A stretch of 64,000 nt of DNA from Okapia johnstoni. Lineage: Eukaryota; Chordata; Mammalia; Artiodactyla; Giraffidae. The translations under genes and the position numbers were made by a program. Numbering within the stretch: the stretch's first letter is position 1; each line of letters opens with the position of its first letter. The stretch spans positions 26,138,001 to 26,202,000 of the forward strand of contig CM044314.1 of NCBI GenBank assembly GCA_024291935.2. The letters run 5' to 3'. The notes below the pieces were generated by a model. It saw nothing but the letters and a program-made list of their open reading frames with translations, made no database searches and was not told the DNA's origin. Below, piece by piece: positions 1-11,936 of the stretch.

Positions 1-171
1 AATGTATAGTTTCAGTTTGATGTTCCACTTTGATCCTCAGTTGAGTTTCTTCATTCCTGAATTATTGATATGTTTATTTTTAATTTTATTGTATTTTCAT
101 AGACTGTAGACTGCAAAGTCTCATCTTTTACCAATTTGTCAAGATTTTTATCTATTTATTTATTTTTTTAG

Positions 172-575
172 TTGAAGGATAATTGCTTTACAGAATTTTC
201 TTGTTTTCTACCACACCTCAACATGAATCAGCCATAGGTATATATATATCCCCTCCCTTTGGAATCTCCCTCCCATCTCCCTCCCCATCCTCTTCCCCAT
301 CCCACCCCTCTAGGTCAACACAGAGCCCCTGTTTGAGTTTCCTGAGCCATACAGCAAATTCCCGTTGGCTATATATTTTAAACATGGTAATGTAAGTTTC
401 CAAGTTACTCTTTCCATACATCTCACCCTCTCCTCCCCTCTCCCCATGTCCATAAGTCTATTCTCTATGTCTGTTTCTCCATTGCTGCCCTGCAAATAAA
501 TTCTTCAGAACGATTTTTCTAGATCCCATATATGTGCTTTAGGATACGATATTTATCTTTCTCTTTCTGACTTGA
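172..575 (-). mobile_element. L1-BT-like LINE, 3'-end fragment
   Basis: The segment reads in reverse complement as the 3' end of a bovine L1. It begins just after a T-rich run (the poly-A tail on this strand) and continues into a pyrimidine-rich stretch with repeated CCCTCCC and CCATCTCC motifs. The same sequence recurs at about 31490-31945 and 58160-58600 in the same orientation, which confirms an interspersed element. It is truncated near 575, inside text that the other copies extend. The short open frames here are chance. Confidence 0.75.
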
Positions 576-1905
576 AGGCAAATTACACAAGTTACAGTGA
601 ACTTTGTTCAGTGGATATAAGAGAAAGAGTATATTTTCTGTTTGTGTGGTATAAACTTCTCCTAATGTATATTAAATATAGCTTGTTGGTATTTTTCAAA
701 TCTTTCTTTTTCTTATTTTTGGTCTACTTGATTCATCATTCCTAAAGAGTTACAGTAACAATTTCTTACTAATAATTCACTTTGTAGTTCCATGTGCTTT
801 TTTACTAGTTTTGTTTGTGTGTATTTGGGGGAAAGGCATGCATAAATCTAATGGTTAATGGATTTTGTATTTTTTCAAATTTATTGGATGCTATTATTAT
901 AGGAGCCCTCTTTTCAGTGAAAAGCAATTTCAATCTTGAATTTCATTTTGATATTTATATTGCTATCCCAGCTTTCACTTTGATTTGGATGATTTATCTT
1001 TGCCCAGGGCTTTATTCTGTATTTCTATTGGTCTCATTGTTTAGATCTACTGCTTGCAATAGATACAATTTGGTTTTTTCAAATCTAACATATACTCTAG
1101 TCTTTGTCAATACATAATTTTACCTTTTCAGTTAGTGTAATAATGATTTTTTAATGTTTACTATTTATTTTAACTCACTGTTTTCTGCTTTTCTTTTCCT
1201 TTTTCATGCTTTCATTGGATTGGTGAAATTTTTGTTCATTGTTTCCATTCTACACCCCAGATAACTTCTGTTTTTTTCCTTAAATAGAAATGTTTTGTCA
1301 TAGGATAATGTTATTATTTTTCCCTTTGATTACATTCTTATCACATCATCATCATTGTCCTTTTTAATAATTATATCTCTTACAGAAGTTATTGCTCAAA
1401 AATATATATCTGTTTGCTATTTCTCATATGATTTATTTTACATTTATTTGGAATACTTTTGTGGGTTTTTTTTCTCAGATAATGATAAGAGATACTTTGC
1501 AAGTGCTTTCATTTTTGAAAATGTCTTTGGCCCTAACAGAGAAGTAGTCATTTAGATGCTGCTTCTGATATCACTTAGCTTTCATTACTACAGATGAGGC
1601 ATCTTGATTTTTTTAGTTCTTTCTCTGTAAATTCTGTTCATTCACTTGCACTTTAGATTTGGATGTGTTTTAGATTTTAAAATTTGTCTTTAAAATTCAA
1701 GAATATTCATAGATTTGTTCATTGATTGAGTTCCCAATTGTTTGTGTGTGTATGTAAATTTGTTAGAAAGGAAAACTAATGGTATAGGCCTACTGTGTGT
1801 GGATAGTGAGAGGAGTCCTTGGATGATTTTTCAGGGCCCATTGAAGGTGCAGACCTGTCTGGAACTAGAGTTTTGGGATTACCAATGGAGATGTATGGTG
1901 GGTAG
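576..1905. other. AT-rich intergenic DNA with weak old L1 resemblance
   Basis: No gene is recognised. The stretch from about 860 to 1700 is T-rich and has the look of an old minus-strand L1 (L1M-type ORF region), but it is too diverged to assign firmly. The open frames at 815-1117 and 1355-1555 lack any recognisable domain and are typical of AT-rich repeat DNA. Confidence 0.35.
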
Positions 1906-2361
1906 TGTAGACAAAGAATGTGGCCTGCCATTTCAGTAAACAAAAGAGGTTGTGACCATCAAGCCATCAGTCACTGCAGCTACCCCCAATTGTTCACCTT
2001 GAGGGGAATTCAGAATGGAGAAAAATAAGATATTGATCACAGATAGTTACAGTGCTTGTCAAAGGAATGATTCCTAATGAATGCAGACTCGTGCATTGTC
2101 CCATATATATAGAAAAATGCTAAATTCATTAACTTGAGATGCCTGGGTTTTAATTGACAGACAATAATCTTTTGATATTCCAGATACTTGATTTTTGTTT
2201 TGTTGCAAAAGCTCCCATTTACTCTGGCTCCTCTCTTACCTCTTCAGATCAGTCCCTTTGAGCTGTCTGAGGGGCTGTATCCTGGACTGAAGTCCGCAGT
2301 AAGTCCACTGAATAAAAAATAATCCTCACCTTTTAGGGTGAGACTTTCTTTTCAGTCAACA
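1906..2361 (+). mobile_element. Solo LTR of a class II (BTLTR1-like) endogenous retrovirus
   Basis: About 456 bp, beginning TGTAGACAAAG and ending CAGTCAACA, the TG...CA ends expected of an LTR. It contains the U3/R/U5-like 3' segment with an AATAAA signal near 2310 in the order seen in bovine class II LTRs. It is clearly homologous to the interrupted LTR at 8700-9468. Flanking GGTAG / AGTAG could be a degraded target-site duplication. No internal retroviral genes are attached, so it is a solo LTR formed by LTR-LTR recombination. The family name is from recall. Confidence 0.7.
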
Positions 2362-2394
2362 AGTAGTGATAAAGGTGTGGGTGCCAGTTATTGG

Positions 2395-3280
2395 TGCATC
2401 TGGTATTGTGATATAATAAGAAATATGTATTTTGGTTTTCATCCACAGTTCCCAGCACAAAGCTCCTAACACCTTTGTAATTTCCTAAGTGTTATAGGGG
2501 CCTTTTTTGTTTCTGTCTCTTGACAGCACCAGAGGGATAAAGGTGAAATTAATGGGGTTTTTGTTGTTGTTGTTATAAATAATAAGTTCCTTTCAACCAC
2601 CCCTGAGTTCATTTTAATGAAATGATATTTGGAAAGCCCCTAGAGAATCACTCAATGGGGGCTGTTTGCCAAGTGAACCAAGCAAATTCTGAAAGTTTTA
2701 GAGCTTGAAGTTGAGCAAGAAGTTGAATCACCAATGGCTAGTTATTTAATCAATTATCTGTACATAGTGAAGCCTTCATAAAAACTCAAAAGGATGGAGT
2801 TTAGAGAGTTTCCAGATTGAACATGTGGAGATTCTGGGAGAGCAGTGCACTCATTCTGACATATCTTGCATATCCATCTCTTCTACCTGGCTGTTTATGA
2901 ATTATATTTTCTTAAAATAAATTCTAATAAGTAGAATATTTTCTTGAGTTCTATGAGCAAACTAGTGGAATCTGAGGGAACCTCATGGGGAACCTCTTAA
3001 TTGTAGCCAGTTGGTCAGAAACAAAAGTAAGAGCCTGAACTTGTGGTTGGCATCTGAACTTGGGGTGGGGACAGTCTTATAGGACTGAGCCCCTAACTTG
3101 TGTGAATAATGCTAAAACTCTAAGTAGATGGTGTGAGAATAGGGAGTTTTTCCTTTTCAGGGCATGGACTGAGGTAGAGTCAGGACCATGGGGTACAGTT
3201 ATTGGAGGCTCTGTGATCAGGGACTATAGAATGAATGCTTATGATCTCGTAGAGAGAACAATGATGGCTTGAAGTGAGAT
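2395..3280 (+). mobile_element. Probable old LTR-type (ERV) remnant, family unassigned
   Basis: The text from the CCACAGTTCC region near 2445 through the AGTCTTATAGGACTGAG segment near 3073 resembles mammalian ERV LTR sequence, including a CATAAAAACTC stretch near 2780 and an AATAAA near 2917. No terminal repeats or coding region are visible. The assignment rests on pattern recall only. Confidence 0.4.
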
Positions 3281-4194
3281 CTTTGTTCCATGCCCAGGAA
3301 TTGGACCTGGGTGAAAACCAGGAATCCTGTCCACTCCACCAGCAAGAGCCAGAAGCAGTTTCCCTGACTCTTCCCCTGTTTGAAAGCAAAAATGTTTTAA
3401 GGAGGCAAAAGCTGTAAAAGACCCAAAATAAAACCAGATACAACATTTATTATTAGAGACATAGCATAACATGTGGTAGAGTTTGTTTAGTTAAGACAGA
3501 GCAAGGTAGAGATACATACCTGGAGAGAAAGAGTGTAGGCATCCCCGCTAGTGAGGAGGAGCACAGTAAAGAGATGGTTAAATCTTTTATATAGGGTAGT
3601 TCTTCCAGGTTTTTGTTTGCCTTTGGCCAGTTATCTAACTTTCCCCCCCCATAACTGACCTGACCTAGGTCCCTACCTCATATGTGTGCACGTCTTTTTG
3701 CCAAGGTGGGTTCCAGTGCAGCAACCTATGGGAAGGTTGACACCACCTCTTATGGGGTGGTGCTCCCTCCCTTTTTGACTGCTGAGGAAACTTTCTGTGC
3801 ATGTATAGTAGGGAGGTGTCCTTGAAATCAAGAATGAGAAATATGTGGTCTCTTTATCTGAACAGGACTCAGCTCCTCTCTGCCATGCCCAGGACTGCTA
3901 TCCTAAAATATCCACTGGAGGCAAAGTACAGATATTTAACTTGTTCCTGTTGTTATTTCTATCTGGAAGTGTAAATAGGAGGCTGGTTGTAAGTGTCTGA
4001 CCTGGAGCCCGTCTATCTCCTACCTCAATTGGGGCCTGTGAGCAGTAGAACATGGGAACCAATGATTCTGATCTGTGAGTAATGTTTGCTGGGGTGAGGT
4101 CAGTGTGCAACGATTGGAAGTTGGAAAAGAAAATGTACGAGTGGGAGTAAGGAATTGAGTGCCAGGGTTGGGGATGAAAACTAACCAATCTGAT
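3281..4194. other. Unassigned intergenic sequence
   Basis: No gene or confidently named repeat is seen. The region around 3290-3470 carries a run resembling internal or LTR portions of an old retroelement, but without a partner copy in the window. The 140-codon minus-strand open frame at 3898-4320 overlaps the start of the BovB copy and has no domain features. Confidence 0.3.
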
Positions 4195-7100
4195 CACATG
4201 GACCACAGCCTTGTCTAACTCAATGAAACTATGAGTCATGCTGTGTAGGGCCACCCAAGATGGACAGGTCATGGTGGAGAGTTCTGACAAAATATGGTCC
4301 ACTAGAGAAAGGAATGGCAAACCACTTCAGTATTCTTGCCTTGAGAACCCCATGAACAGTATGAAAAGCAAAAGATAGGAAACTGAAAGATGAACTTCCC
4401 AGGTCAGTAGGTGCCCAGTATGCTACTGGAGAACAGTAGAGAAATAAATCCAGAAAGAATGAAGAGACAGAGCCAAAGCAAAAAGAACACCCAGTTGTGG
4501 ATGTGACTGGTGATAGAAGTGAAGTCTGATGCTATAAAGAGCAATATTACATAGGAACCAGGAATGTTAGGTCCATGAATCAAGGCAAATTGGAAGTGGT
4601 CAAACAGGAGATGGCAAGAGTGAACATTGACTTTTCAGGAATCAGTGAACTAAAATGGACTGGAATGGATGAATTTAACTCAGATGACCATTGTATCTAC
4701 TACTGTGGGCAAGAATCCCTTAGAAGAAATGGAGTAGCCATCATAGTCAACAAAAGAGTCCGAAATGCAGTACTTGGATGCAATCTCAAAAAGGACAGAA
4801 TGATCTCTGTTCGTTTCCAAGGCAAACCATTCAGTAATCCAAGTCTATGGCCTGACCAGTAATGCTAAAGAAGCTGAAGTTGAATGGTTCTATGAAGACC
4901 TTCAAGACCTTCTAGAACTAACACCCAAAAAAGATGTCCTTTTCATTATAGGGGACTGGAAGGCAAAAGAAGCATGTCAAGAAATACTTGGAGTAACAGG
5001 CAAATTTGTCCTTGGAGCACAGAACGAAGCAGGGCAAAGGCTAATAGAGTTTTGCCAAGAGAACGCACTGGTCTTAGCAAACACCCTCTTCTAACAACAC
5101 AAGAGAAGACTTTACATATGGACATCCCCAGATGGTCAATACCAAAATCAGGTTGATGGAGAGAAACTACACAGTCGGCAAAACACGACTGGGAGGTGAC
5201 TGTGGCTCAGATCATGAACTCCTTATAGCCAAATTCAGACTTAAATTGAGGAAAGTAGGGAAAACCACTAGACCATTCAGGTATGACCTAAATCAAATCC
5301 CTTATGATTTTACAGTGGAAGTGAGAAATAGATTCAAGGGATTAGATCTGATAGAGTGCCTGAAGAACTATGGACGGAGGTTCATGACAACTATGGACGG
5401 AGGTTTGTGACATTGTACAGGAGGCAGTGATCAAAACCATCCCCAAGAAAAAGAAATGCAAAAAGGCAAAATGATTGTCTGAGGAGGCCTTACAAATAGC
5501 TGGGAAAAGAAGAGAAGCTAAAGGCGAAGGAAAAAGGGAAAGATATACCCATTTAAATATAGAGTTCCAAAGAATAGCAAGGAGAGATAAGAAAGACTTC
5601 CTCAGTGATCAGTGCAAAGAAATAGAGGAAAACAACACAATGGAAAAGACTAAAGATCTCTTTAAGAAAATTAAGAGATACAAGGGAATATTTCATGCAA
5701 AGATGGGTACAATAAAGGACAGAAATGGTATAGACCTAACAGAAGCAGAAGAAATTAAGAAGAGGTGGAAAGAATATACAAAAGAACTATACAAAAAAGA
5801 TCTTCATGACCCAGATAACCACGATGGTGTGATCACTCACCTAGAGCCAGACATCCTGGAACAAGAAGTCAAGTGGGCCTTAGGGAGCATCACTACAAAC
5901 ACAGCTAGTGGAGGTGATGGAATTCCAGTTGAGCTATTTCAAATCTGAAAAGATGATGCTGTGAAAGTGCTGCACTCAATATGCCCGCAAATTTGGAACA
6001 CTCAGCAGTGGCCACAGGACTGGAAAAGGTCAGTTTTCATTCCAATCCCAAAGAAACGCAATGCCAAAGAATGCTCAAACTACCGCACAATTGCACTCAT
6101 CCCACAGACTAGCAAAGTAATGCTCAAAATTCTCCAAGCCAGGCTTCAACAGTATGTGAACCATGAACTTCCAGATGTTCAAGCTGGATTTTTGTTCAAG
6201 CTGGATTTAGAGAAAAGGCAGAGGAACCAGAAATCAAATTGCCAACATCCATTGGATCATCGAAAAACAAGAGAGTTCCAGAAAACATCTATTTCTGCTT
6301 TATCGACTATGCCAAACCCTTTGACTGTGGATCACAACAAACTGGAAAATTCTTAAAAAGATAGGAATAGCAGACCACTTTACTTGCCTCCTGAGAAATC
6401 TGTTTACAGGTCAGGAAGCAACAATTCGAACTGGACATGAAACAACAGACTGGTTCCAAATCGGGAAAGGAGTACATCAAGGCTGTATATTGTCACCCTG
6501 CTTATTTAACTTACATGCAGAGTACATCATGAGAAACGCTGGGCTGGAGGAAGAACAAGCTGGAATCAAGATTGCCAGGAGAAATATCAATAACCTCAGA
6601 TATGCAGATGACACCACCCTTATGGCAGAAAGTGAAGAAGAACTAAAGAGCCTCTTGATGAAAGTGAAAGAGGAGAGTAAAAAAGTTGGCTTAAAACTCA
6701 ACATTCAGAAAACTAAGATCATGGCATCTGGTCCCATCACGTCATGGCAAATAGATGGGGAATCAGTGGAAACAGTGACAGATTTTATTTTGGGGGGCTC
6801 CAAAATCACTGCAGATGGTGATTGCAGCCATGAAATTAAAAGACGCTTACTCCTTGGAAGAAAAGTTATGACCAACCTAGACATTATATTAAAAAACAGA
6901 GACATTACTTTGCCAACTAAGGTCCGTCTAGTCAAAGCCATGGTCATTTATGGATGTGAGAGTTGGAGTATAAAGAAAGCCGAGTACCGAAGAAGTGATG
7001 CTTTTGAACTGTGGTGTTAGAGAAGACTCTTGCGAGTCCCTTGGACTGCAAGGAGATCCAACCAGTCTATCCTAAAGGAAATCAGTCCTGAATATTCATT

Positions 7101-7368
7101 GGAGGGAATGATGCTGAAGCTGAAACTCCAATACTTTGGCCACCTGATGCGAAGAACTGACTCACTAGAAAAGACCCTGATGCTAGAAAGATTGAAGGCG
7201 GGAGGAGAAGGGGACAACAGAGGAATGAGGTGGTTGGATGGCATCACCGACTCAATGGACACGAGTTTGAGTAAAATCCGGTAGTTGATGATGGACATGG
7301 AAGCCTGGCATGGTGCAGTCCATGGGGTCGCAAAGAGTCGGACATAACTGAGCAACTGAACTGAACTG
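4195..7368 (+). mobile_element. BovB (RTE-type) LINE, near full length, inactivated
   Basis: This is a nearly complete BovB non-LTR retrotransposon on the plus strand. The protein-coding region is broken into frames at 4575-4862, 5132-5410, 5475-5948, 5961-6356, 6490-7020 and 7030-7284. Together these span the apurinic-type endonuclease (ISELKWTGM near 4640, GSDHELL near 5205), a linker and the reverse transcriptase. The RT catalytic box YADD is intact at 6601-6612. The 3' end finishes in the typical ACTGAACTGAACTG tail at about 7368. Stops and frameshifts between the frames mean it cannot encode a working enzyme. BovB is known as a horizontally transferred element family shared by ruminants and squamates; that is family knowledge, not shown here. 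Confidence 0.92.
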
Positions 7369-7463
7369 TTTAGCATAACTTGAGTGGCTGGTGAAATCAC
7401 ATAATGTTTGATACAGTGAGTGCAATCTATGTGGATTACCAATTTTGTAATAATAGCAGTAAC

Positions 7464-7663
7464 TAATATTTAATGAGTGTTTTTGTGCTATGCATGGGCT
7501 GAGTGTTTTTCAAGTATTATAAAATCAGTTTGTTTATCTTAAAAGTATACAGATGAGGAAACTGAGGCTTAAGTAAGTTCTTCAGACTGTCACAGCTAGA
7601 AGGTGAAAGACCTGGGATTCAAATGTATGTTGATTTGGCTCCAAACCTCACTGTTTGATGTAC
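7464..7663 (-). repeat. MIR-family SINE fragment
   Basis: Reverse-complement MIR core features are recognisable: AATATTTAATGAG near the start, then GATGAGGAAACTGAGG at about 7553, followed by CACAGCTAGAAGGTG and GGGATTCAAA. The order and spacing match the conserved MIR central domain. MIRs are ancient mammalian repeats and are not lineage specific. Confidence 0.75.
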
Positions 7664-8109
7664 TCTTGGGATGCCGCCTGAGAAGCTGTCACTGAGTGGC
7701 ACTCTCTCTGTCAGGATCCCTTTGTTTTTCCACAAAACCTGAGGTCAGACCACTTTGTTGAGCCTTCAGGATATTTTTTTTCAGACTTCAGTTCACCTTG
7801 GCTAGATAGTCACTGACATCTTTGGATGCTCACTCAGTTTACGGCTCCTGGAAAGATTGAAATTCTGAGAAATGAAGGCCACTGTGAACATGCCAGCCAA
7901 AGAGAGCTTGTCTCATATATCCCGTATCCAGTGCAAATCCTGGCTTGACCAGGATGTAACAGTTCCTGTGAGTGGGGAGGGGGAAGCTCAGAAGCAAGCA
8001 TTTTCTCAGAGATAGATTTGCTAAAACAAAGCATTATCCTTTGCAATGTGAACAGTGAAAGGCTTATGTCATTATACTCTGAGGCTGTTCTATGTAGAGG
8101 GAAAGAATT

Positions 8110-8335
8110 AATTTTTTTTGTTTTTATTATAGAAAATTTCAGACGTACACAAAAGTAGAGAAAATGTTATAATGAACCAGAAAATGCCCTCGTCACCTAG
8201 CCTCAGTAATTATCAACTGTTTGCTAGTGTTTCACCTGTTTCTTCTCACTTGCTTATTTTAGCTAGGGTGTTTTGAAACAAATCTTGCGTGCCATGTCAT
8301 TTCACCCACAAATACTTTGGCATGCAAATCCAACT
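8110..8335. repeat. Old interspersed repeat, paralogous to 9488-9775
   Basis: The text from the AAAATTTCAGACG start, through AGTAGAGAAAATG, to the AAATACTTTGGC end shares order and wording with 9488-9775 (AAAATTTCAAGAA, GTAGAGAAAG, GGATTATTTTGAGGCAAATC). It is probably the 3' end of an old LINE, but the family is uncertain. Confidence 0.4.
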
Positions 8336-8396
8336 TGTGTGAACCTGTCCCCCTACACCCCCACCCCACCCCACTCTGCCCCATAGCCACCAGGCT

Positions 8397-8609
8397 GTTG
8401 TTGTTATTTTGGTTGCTAAGTCGGGTCTGACTCTATTGCAACCCCATAGACTAGCCTGCCAGGCTCCTCTATCCATGGGTTTTTCCAGGCAAGAATACTG
8501 AAGTGAGCTGCCATTTCCTTCTCCAGGGTGTCTTCCCGACTCAGGGATCCACCCTGCATCTCCTGCGTTGGCAGGTGGATTCTAAACCACTGAGCCACCA
8601 GGGAAGCCC
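8397..8609 (-). mobile_element. Bov-tA SINE (tRNA-derived)
   Basis: The reverse complement starts GGGCTTCCCTGGTGGCTCAG-like at 8609 and runs through the internal GATCC and GGCAAGAATACTG motifs to the GACCC...GCAACCAAAA end. The flanks carry a near-identical CCACCAGGCT target-site duplication (about 8387-8396 and 8612-8621). Confidence 0.9.
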
Positions 8610-8834
8610 AACCACCAGGCTACTACCCAACTAACAAAAGTTATAGTAGCTCGTTTATATCACCTGATATTCAATCTATAGTCAGAGTTCTCTGATTACT
8701 GTGGACAAAGAAAGTTGTCACCTGCCATATTAGTAGACAAAAGATGTGGTCAACAAGCTATGAGCCACTGCAGCCCTCCCCAACTATGTACTCTGAGCAG
8801 ATTCAGGATGGAAAAAACAAGGATACTGGCCCTA

Positions 8835-9013
8835 GATTGAGGGCAGGAGGAGAAGGAGGTGACAGAGAATGAGATGTTTGGATAGCATTATCGACTCAAT
8901 GGACATGAGTTTGAGCAAACTCTAGGAGATTGTAAAGGACAGGGAAGACTGGTCCACTGCAGTCCATGGGGTTGCAAGAATCAGACACAGCTTAGAGACT
9001 GAACAATAACAAA
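8835..9013 (+). mobile_element. BovB 3'-end fragment nested in an LTR
   Basis: The 3' terminal BovB sequence is recognisable (GGCAGGAGGAGAAGG, CTCAATGGACATGAGTTTGAG, CCATGGGGTTGCAAG), ending in a GACTGAACAATAAC tail. It is flanked by the 8-bp duplication TGGCCCTA at 8827-8834 and 9014-9021, which proves insertion into the LTR. It is a severely 5'-truncated copy with no coding capacity. Confidence 0.88.
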
Positions 9014-9124
9014 TGGCCCTATACAGTTAAGGTGCATATCAAAGGAATGGTTTAAATGACCCCAGACTTTTGCATCTTCCTATACATAGAGAAGTGCTAA
9101 ATTCATTAACTTGGGATTTTCTTT

Positions 9125-9247
9125 TTCTTTTTATCAGCATAATTGACTTACAATGTTAGTTTCAGGTGTACAGCAAAGTGAATCAATTATACATATACAT
9201 ATATCCACTCTTTTTTAGATTCTTTTCCCACATAGACCATTACAGTA
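9125..9247 (-). mobile_element. Short L1 3'-end fragment nested in an LTR
   Basis: About 123 bp of L1 3' sequence in reverse complement (the ATTGACTTACAATG and TTTCAGGTGTACAGCAAAG motifs). It is bounded by the exact 10-bp duplication GATTTTCTTT at 9115-9124 and 9248-9257. It is an extreme 5' truncation. Confidence 0.8.
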
Positions 9248-9487
9248 GATTTTCTTTAACTAACAGTAATCTTTTGATGTTCCAACTACCTGATTTTTGT
9301 TGTTTTTTTTTTTATAAAAACTCCTATATATGCTGGCTGCTCCCTTATCTTTTCAGAGCAGTCCCTCAATACTATCTGAGAGGCTGTATTCTGGGCTTAA
9401 GTCCTCAGCAAGTCTGTCAACTAAAACATAATTCTCACAATTAGGTTGTGCATTTTTTTTCCAGTTCATGCTATCTAAAAGATGACT

Positions 9488-9775
9488 TTTTAAGCATTTC
9501 CTGTGAAAATTTCAAGAAATACAAATGTAGAGAAAGAAGTGTAAAGACGCTTCATTTACCCATCAGTTTCTACAGTGATTAGCTCATGCTTAGTCATTTG
9601 TCATCTATCCCTTCCTCCAACACTTTTTCTCTTCGACTGGATTATTTTGAGGCAAATCTCAAAGACTGTGTCATTTTATCCGAAAATATCTCAATATATA
9701 AAATTTTTTAATAAAAATAACCACAGTGCTATCATCATACCTTTAAAAATGACAGTATGTTTTCAAGGATCATTT
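9488..9775. repeat. Old interspersed repeat, paralogous to 8110-8335
   Basis: See 8110-8335. The two copies flank the interrupted LTR and share TTTCA...AGTAGAGA and the GGATTATTTTGAGGCAAATC block, but they are diverged. The family is not assigned. The overlapping short open frame at 9575-9865 has no domain. Confidence 0.4.
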
Positions 9776-10009
9776 TTTATAGATTGGATTGGTAAGATTT
9801 TGAGGCTTGATCAGATTCAGATTTCTGTTTTGTTTTTTGGGGGAGCAAGACTACTTCCCAGGTGATTTTGTGTACTTGACCAGGAGGCACATAATGTCTG
9901 GTTATTTGTTTTTGTGATGTGAGGAGCCATTGATGATTGTTTCTTATTTCATATTTCATTATGTGTGCAAAGTGGACATTTCCATTTCTACCATTCCTTC
10001 ACTTTGTTG

Positions 10010-10480
10010 ACTTAAAAAATGCATAATCTGAGAGCTGAGAGTTAAGTTTTATTTGGGGGCAAGATAATGACTATAGCTCAGGGGACAGTATGTCATATAG
10101 CTCTGAGGGGTAAGGAGGGAAGGTCAGTATTATATAAGATTTAAGTCAAGCACACATTTTGGCGGAGGCTTGCTGCTAGTTATGTGAAGGTTGCTGCTAG
10201 TCACAAGGAGATGTTTCTGTTAATGATTTTAATGCCTTTCAACATATGAGAAGATGCAAGAATCTGAACTGGTAAAATCTTCTCCTAAAAATACATCTAA
10301 AGGCCTGTTCTATCAGTTTTTGCCAGAGCACAGAGTGCCTCATTCCTGATCTCCACCCTGAACATCTTTCAGGGTGTGCTGAAGGTCAATGGCCACTGTG
10401 GCTAGTGACTTAATCATTGTAGAGGCAGATGGCAAGTGTCTATTTTTAGTTGGTAACTTGTAGCTGGAATAATTGTATAA
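10010..10480. other. Unassigned sequence, possible old LTR-like repeat
   Basis: The block from the ATAATCTGAGAGCTGAG run to the TTAGTTGGTAACTTG run has the texture of an interspersed repeat: the TTTATTTGGGGGCAAG run, two TTGCTGCTAGT motifs 20 bp apart, and CAGAGTGCCTCATTCCTGA. No copy partner exists in the window, and I cannot name the family. Confidence 0.25.
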
Positions 10481-11057
10481 AAAAAGAGAAATTTCATCAT
10501 GAAGTGTTTGGTTATGCTTGACTCTTTTCCTTCTTTTACAAGTTTCAGAAACAATGACTTGATTCCCTAATTAAGCCAATGGTGCTGGAAATGTTCTCTC
10601 TCAATTGGGATGGCAGAATCACAGATGTGAAAAATAGGGGAAAATGCTATATAGCTAATATTCACGTACTTTATATAAGTTATACCACACACACACAAAA
10701 AAAATTAACAAGGAAGTTTAACTAAATGTCATTTGTATTAGAAAAGTGTGCTTAATAGAAATGCTTCTAATATAAAAGTTAGAAGCAAAAGTTTTAAAAG
10801 TCTGTCATAAAAAGATACTAGGGAGGATGTGTCTAGGGTGAAAGGGACACAGTCCCCAGTGTGTGAGCCTTGATTGGGAATGTGCCTACAACAAAAGAGC
10901 AAGAAAAGGTGTTTCTGGGATAACTGGGAATTTTGAATATGAGCTGGATATTAAAGTGTTATAGAACTGCTAATAATTTCCTCAGGTATGATGATAATCT
11001 TTTTATTATTATTTAATAAAATACTATTTATTTTATTAAATAAAATATTTTTATTAC

Positions 11058-11461
11058 ATAAAGAAAGCTGATTGCCAAAGAATTGATGCTTTTGAACTGT
11101 GGTGTCGGAGAAGACACTTGAGAGTCCCTTGGACTGCAATGAGATCAAATCGGTCAATCCTAAAGGAAATCAGTCCTGAATGAATATTTGTTGGAAGGAC
11201 TGATGCTGAAGCTGAAGCTCCAATACTTCGGCCACCTGATGCAAAGAACTGACTCATGGGAAAAGACCCTGATGCTGGGAAAGATTGAAGGCAGGAGGAG
11301 AAGGGGACAACAGAGGATGAGATTGTTGGATGGCATCACTGACTCAATGGACATGAGTTTGAGCGAGTTCTGGGAGTTGGTGATGGATAGGGAAGCCTGG
11401 CATACTACAGTCCCTGGGTTTGCAAAGAGTTAGACATGACTGAGTGACTGAACTGAACTGA
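11058..11461 (+). mobile_element. BovB 3'-end fragment
   Basis: This covers the last ~400 bp of BovB, from the region encoding AFELWCWRR (GCTTTTGAACTGTGGTG near 11088) to the CTGAACTGAACTGAA tail. A direct repeat ATAATCTTTT occurs at 10994-11003 and 11462-11471. The left copy is separated from the BovB body by ~55 bp of A/T-only sequence, so either the low-complexity tract expanded after insertion or the left boundary is imprecise. Confidence 0.88.
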
Positions 11462-11858
11462 ATAATCTTTTAGGAGATTGGTATGATGTATTTAGGCAAG
11501 AAGTGTCATGACATTTGCGACTTTCAAATGGTTCAGGAAAAAAAAAAAAGAGTATATATACAATCATGTCTTCCTAAATATATATGTATTTACATGTAAC
11601 TATATGTGTACATATAAAGATAAAATGTATATGGCAAAATACTAAACTAGATGGAAAGTATATGTGTGTTTCTTGTACTAAAAATTCAGCTGTTTATGTT
11701 AGAAAGCTCATTTAAAAAATGGAAAACAATAGCTTCAGCCAGTAGGTGACTTAGCTCAGGTCTAAAGGTTTGTTATTAACTAAAACCAAATCCACTTGCT
11801 ATTAATATATTGTAGCTAAGACAAAGTTTCCATTGATTTGCGTTTTAAGAACTGTAAG

Positions 11859-11936
11859 TGGGAATTCTTTGGTTGTCCAGTGGTTAGGACCTGGCACTTT
11901 CACTGCTGTGGGCCTGTGTTTAATATCTGTTCCAGT
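11859..11936 (+). mobile_element. CHR-type SINE fragment
   Basis: About 78 bp resembling the tRNA-derived head of cetartiodactyl CHR SINEs (GGAATTC...TTGTCCAGTGGTTAGGAC). It is bounded by an exact 9-bp duplication AACTGTAAG at 11850-11858 and 11937-11945. The target-site duplication makes the boundaries reliable even though the family name is from recall. Confidence 0.7.

Larger units (their letters stand above)
8700..9468 (+). mobile_element. Class II (BTLTR1-like) LTR interrupted by two insertions
   Basis: Starting TGTGGACAAAG, this is the same LTR as 1906-2361: shared blocks include CACTGCAGCCCTCCCC, AGTGCTAAATTCATTAACTT and TATCTGAGAGGCTGTATTC. Its continuity is broken by a BovB 3' fragment (8835-9013) and a short L1 piece (9125-9247), each with its own target-site duplication. 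Removing the two restores colinearity with the intact LTR. The LTR is therefore older than both insertions. Confidence 0.72.

Noticed and set aside
815..1117. 100-codon plus-strand frame with hydrophobic stretches
   Set aside because: T-rich DNA gives hydrophobic codons by chance; the region resembles an old L1 on the opposite strand.
4575..7284. Reverse-transcriptase and endonuclease frames as host genes
   Set aside because: They are fragments of a broken BovB retrotransposon with typical 3' tail; no host domain is present.
1906..9468. The two class II LTRs as ends of one provirus
   Set aside because: The intervening 6.3 kb holds a BovB, a MIR, a SINE and unassigned DNA but no recognisable retroviral internal genes, and each LTR looks solo.
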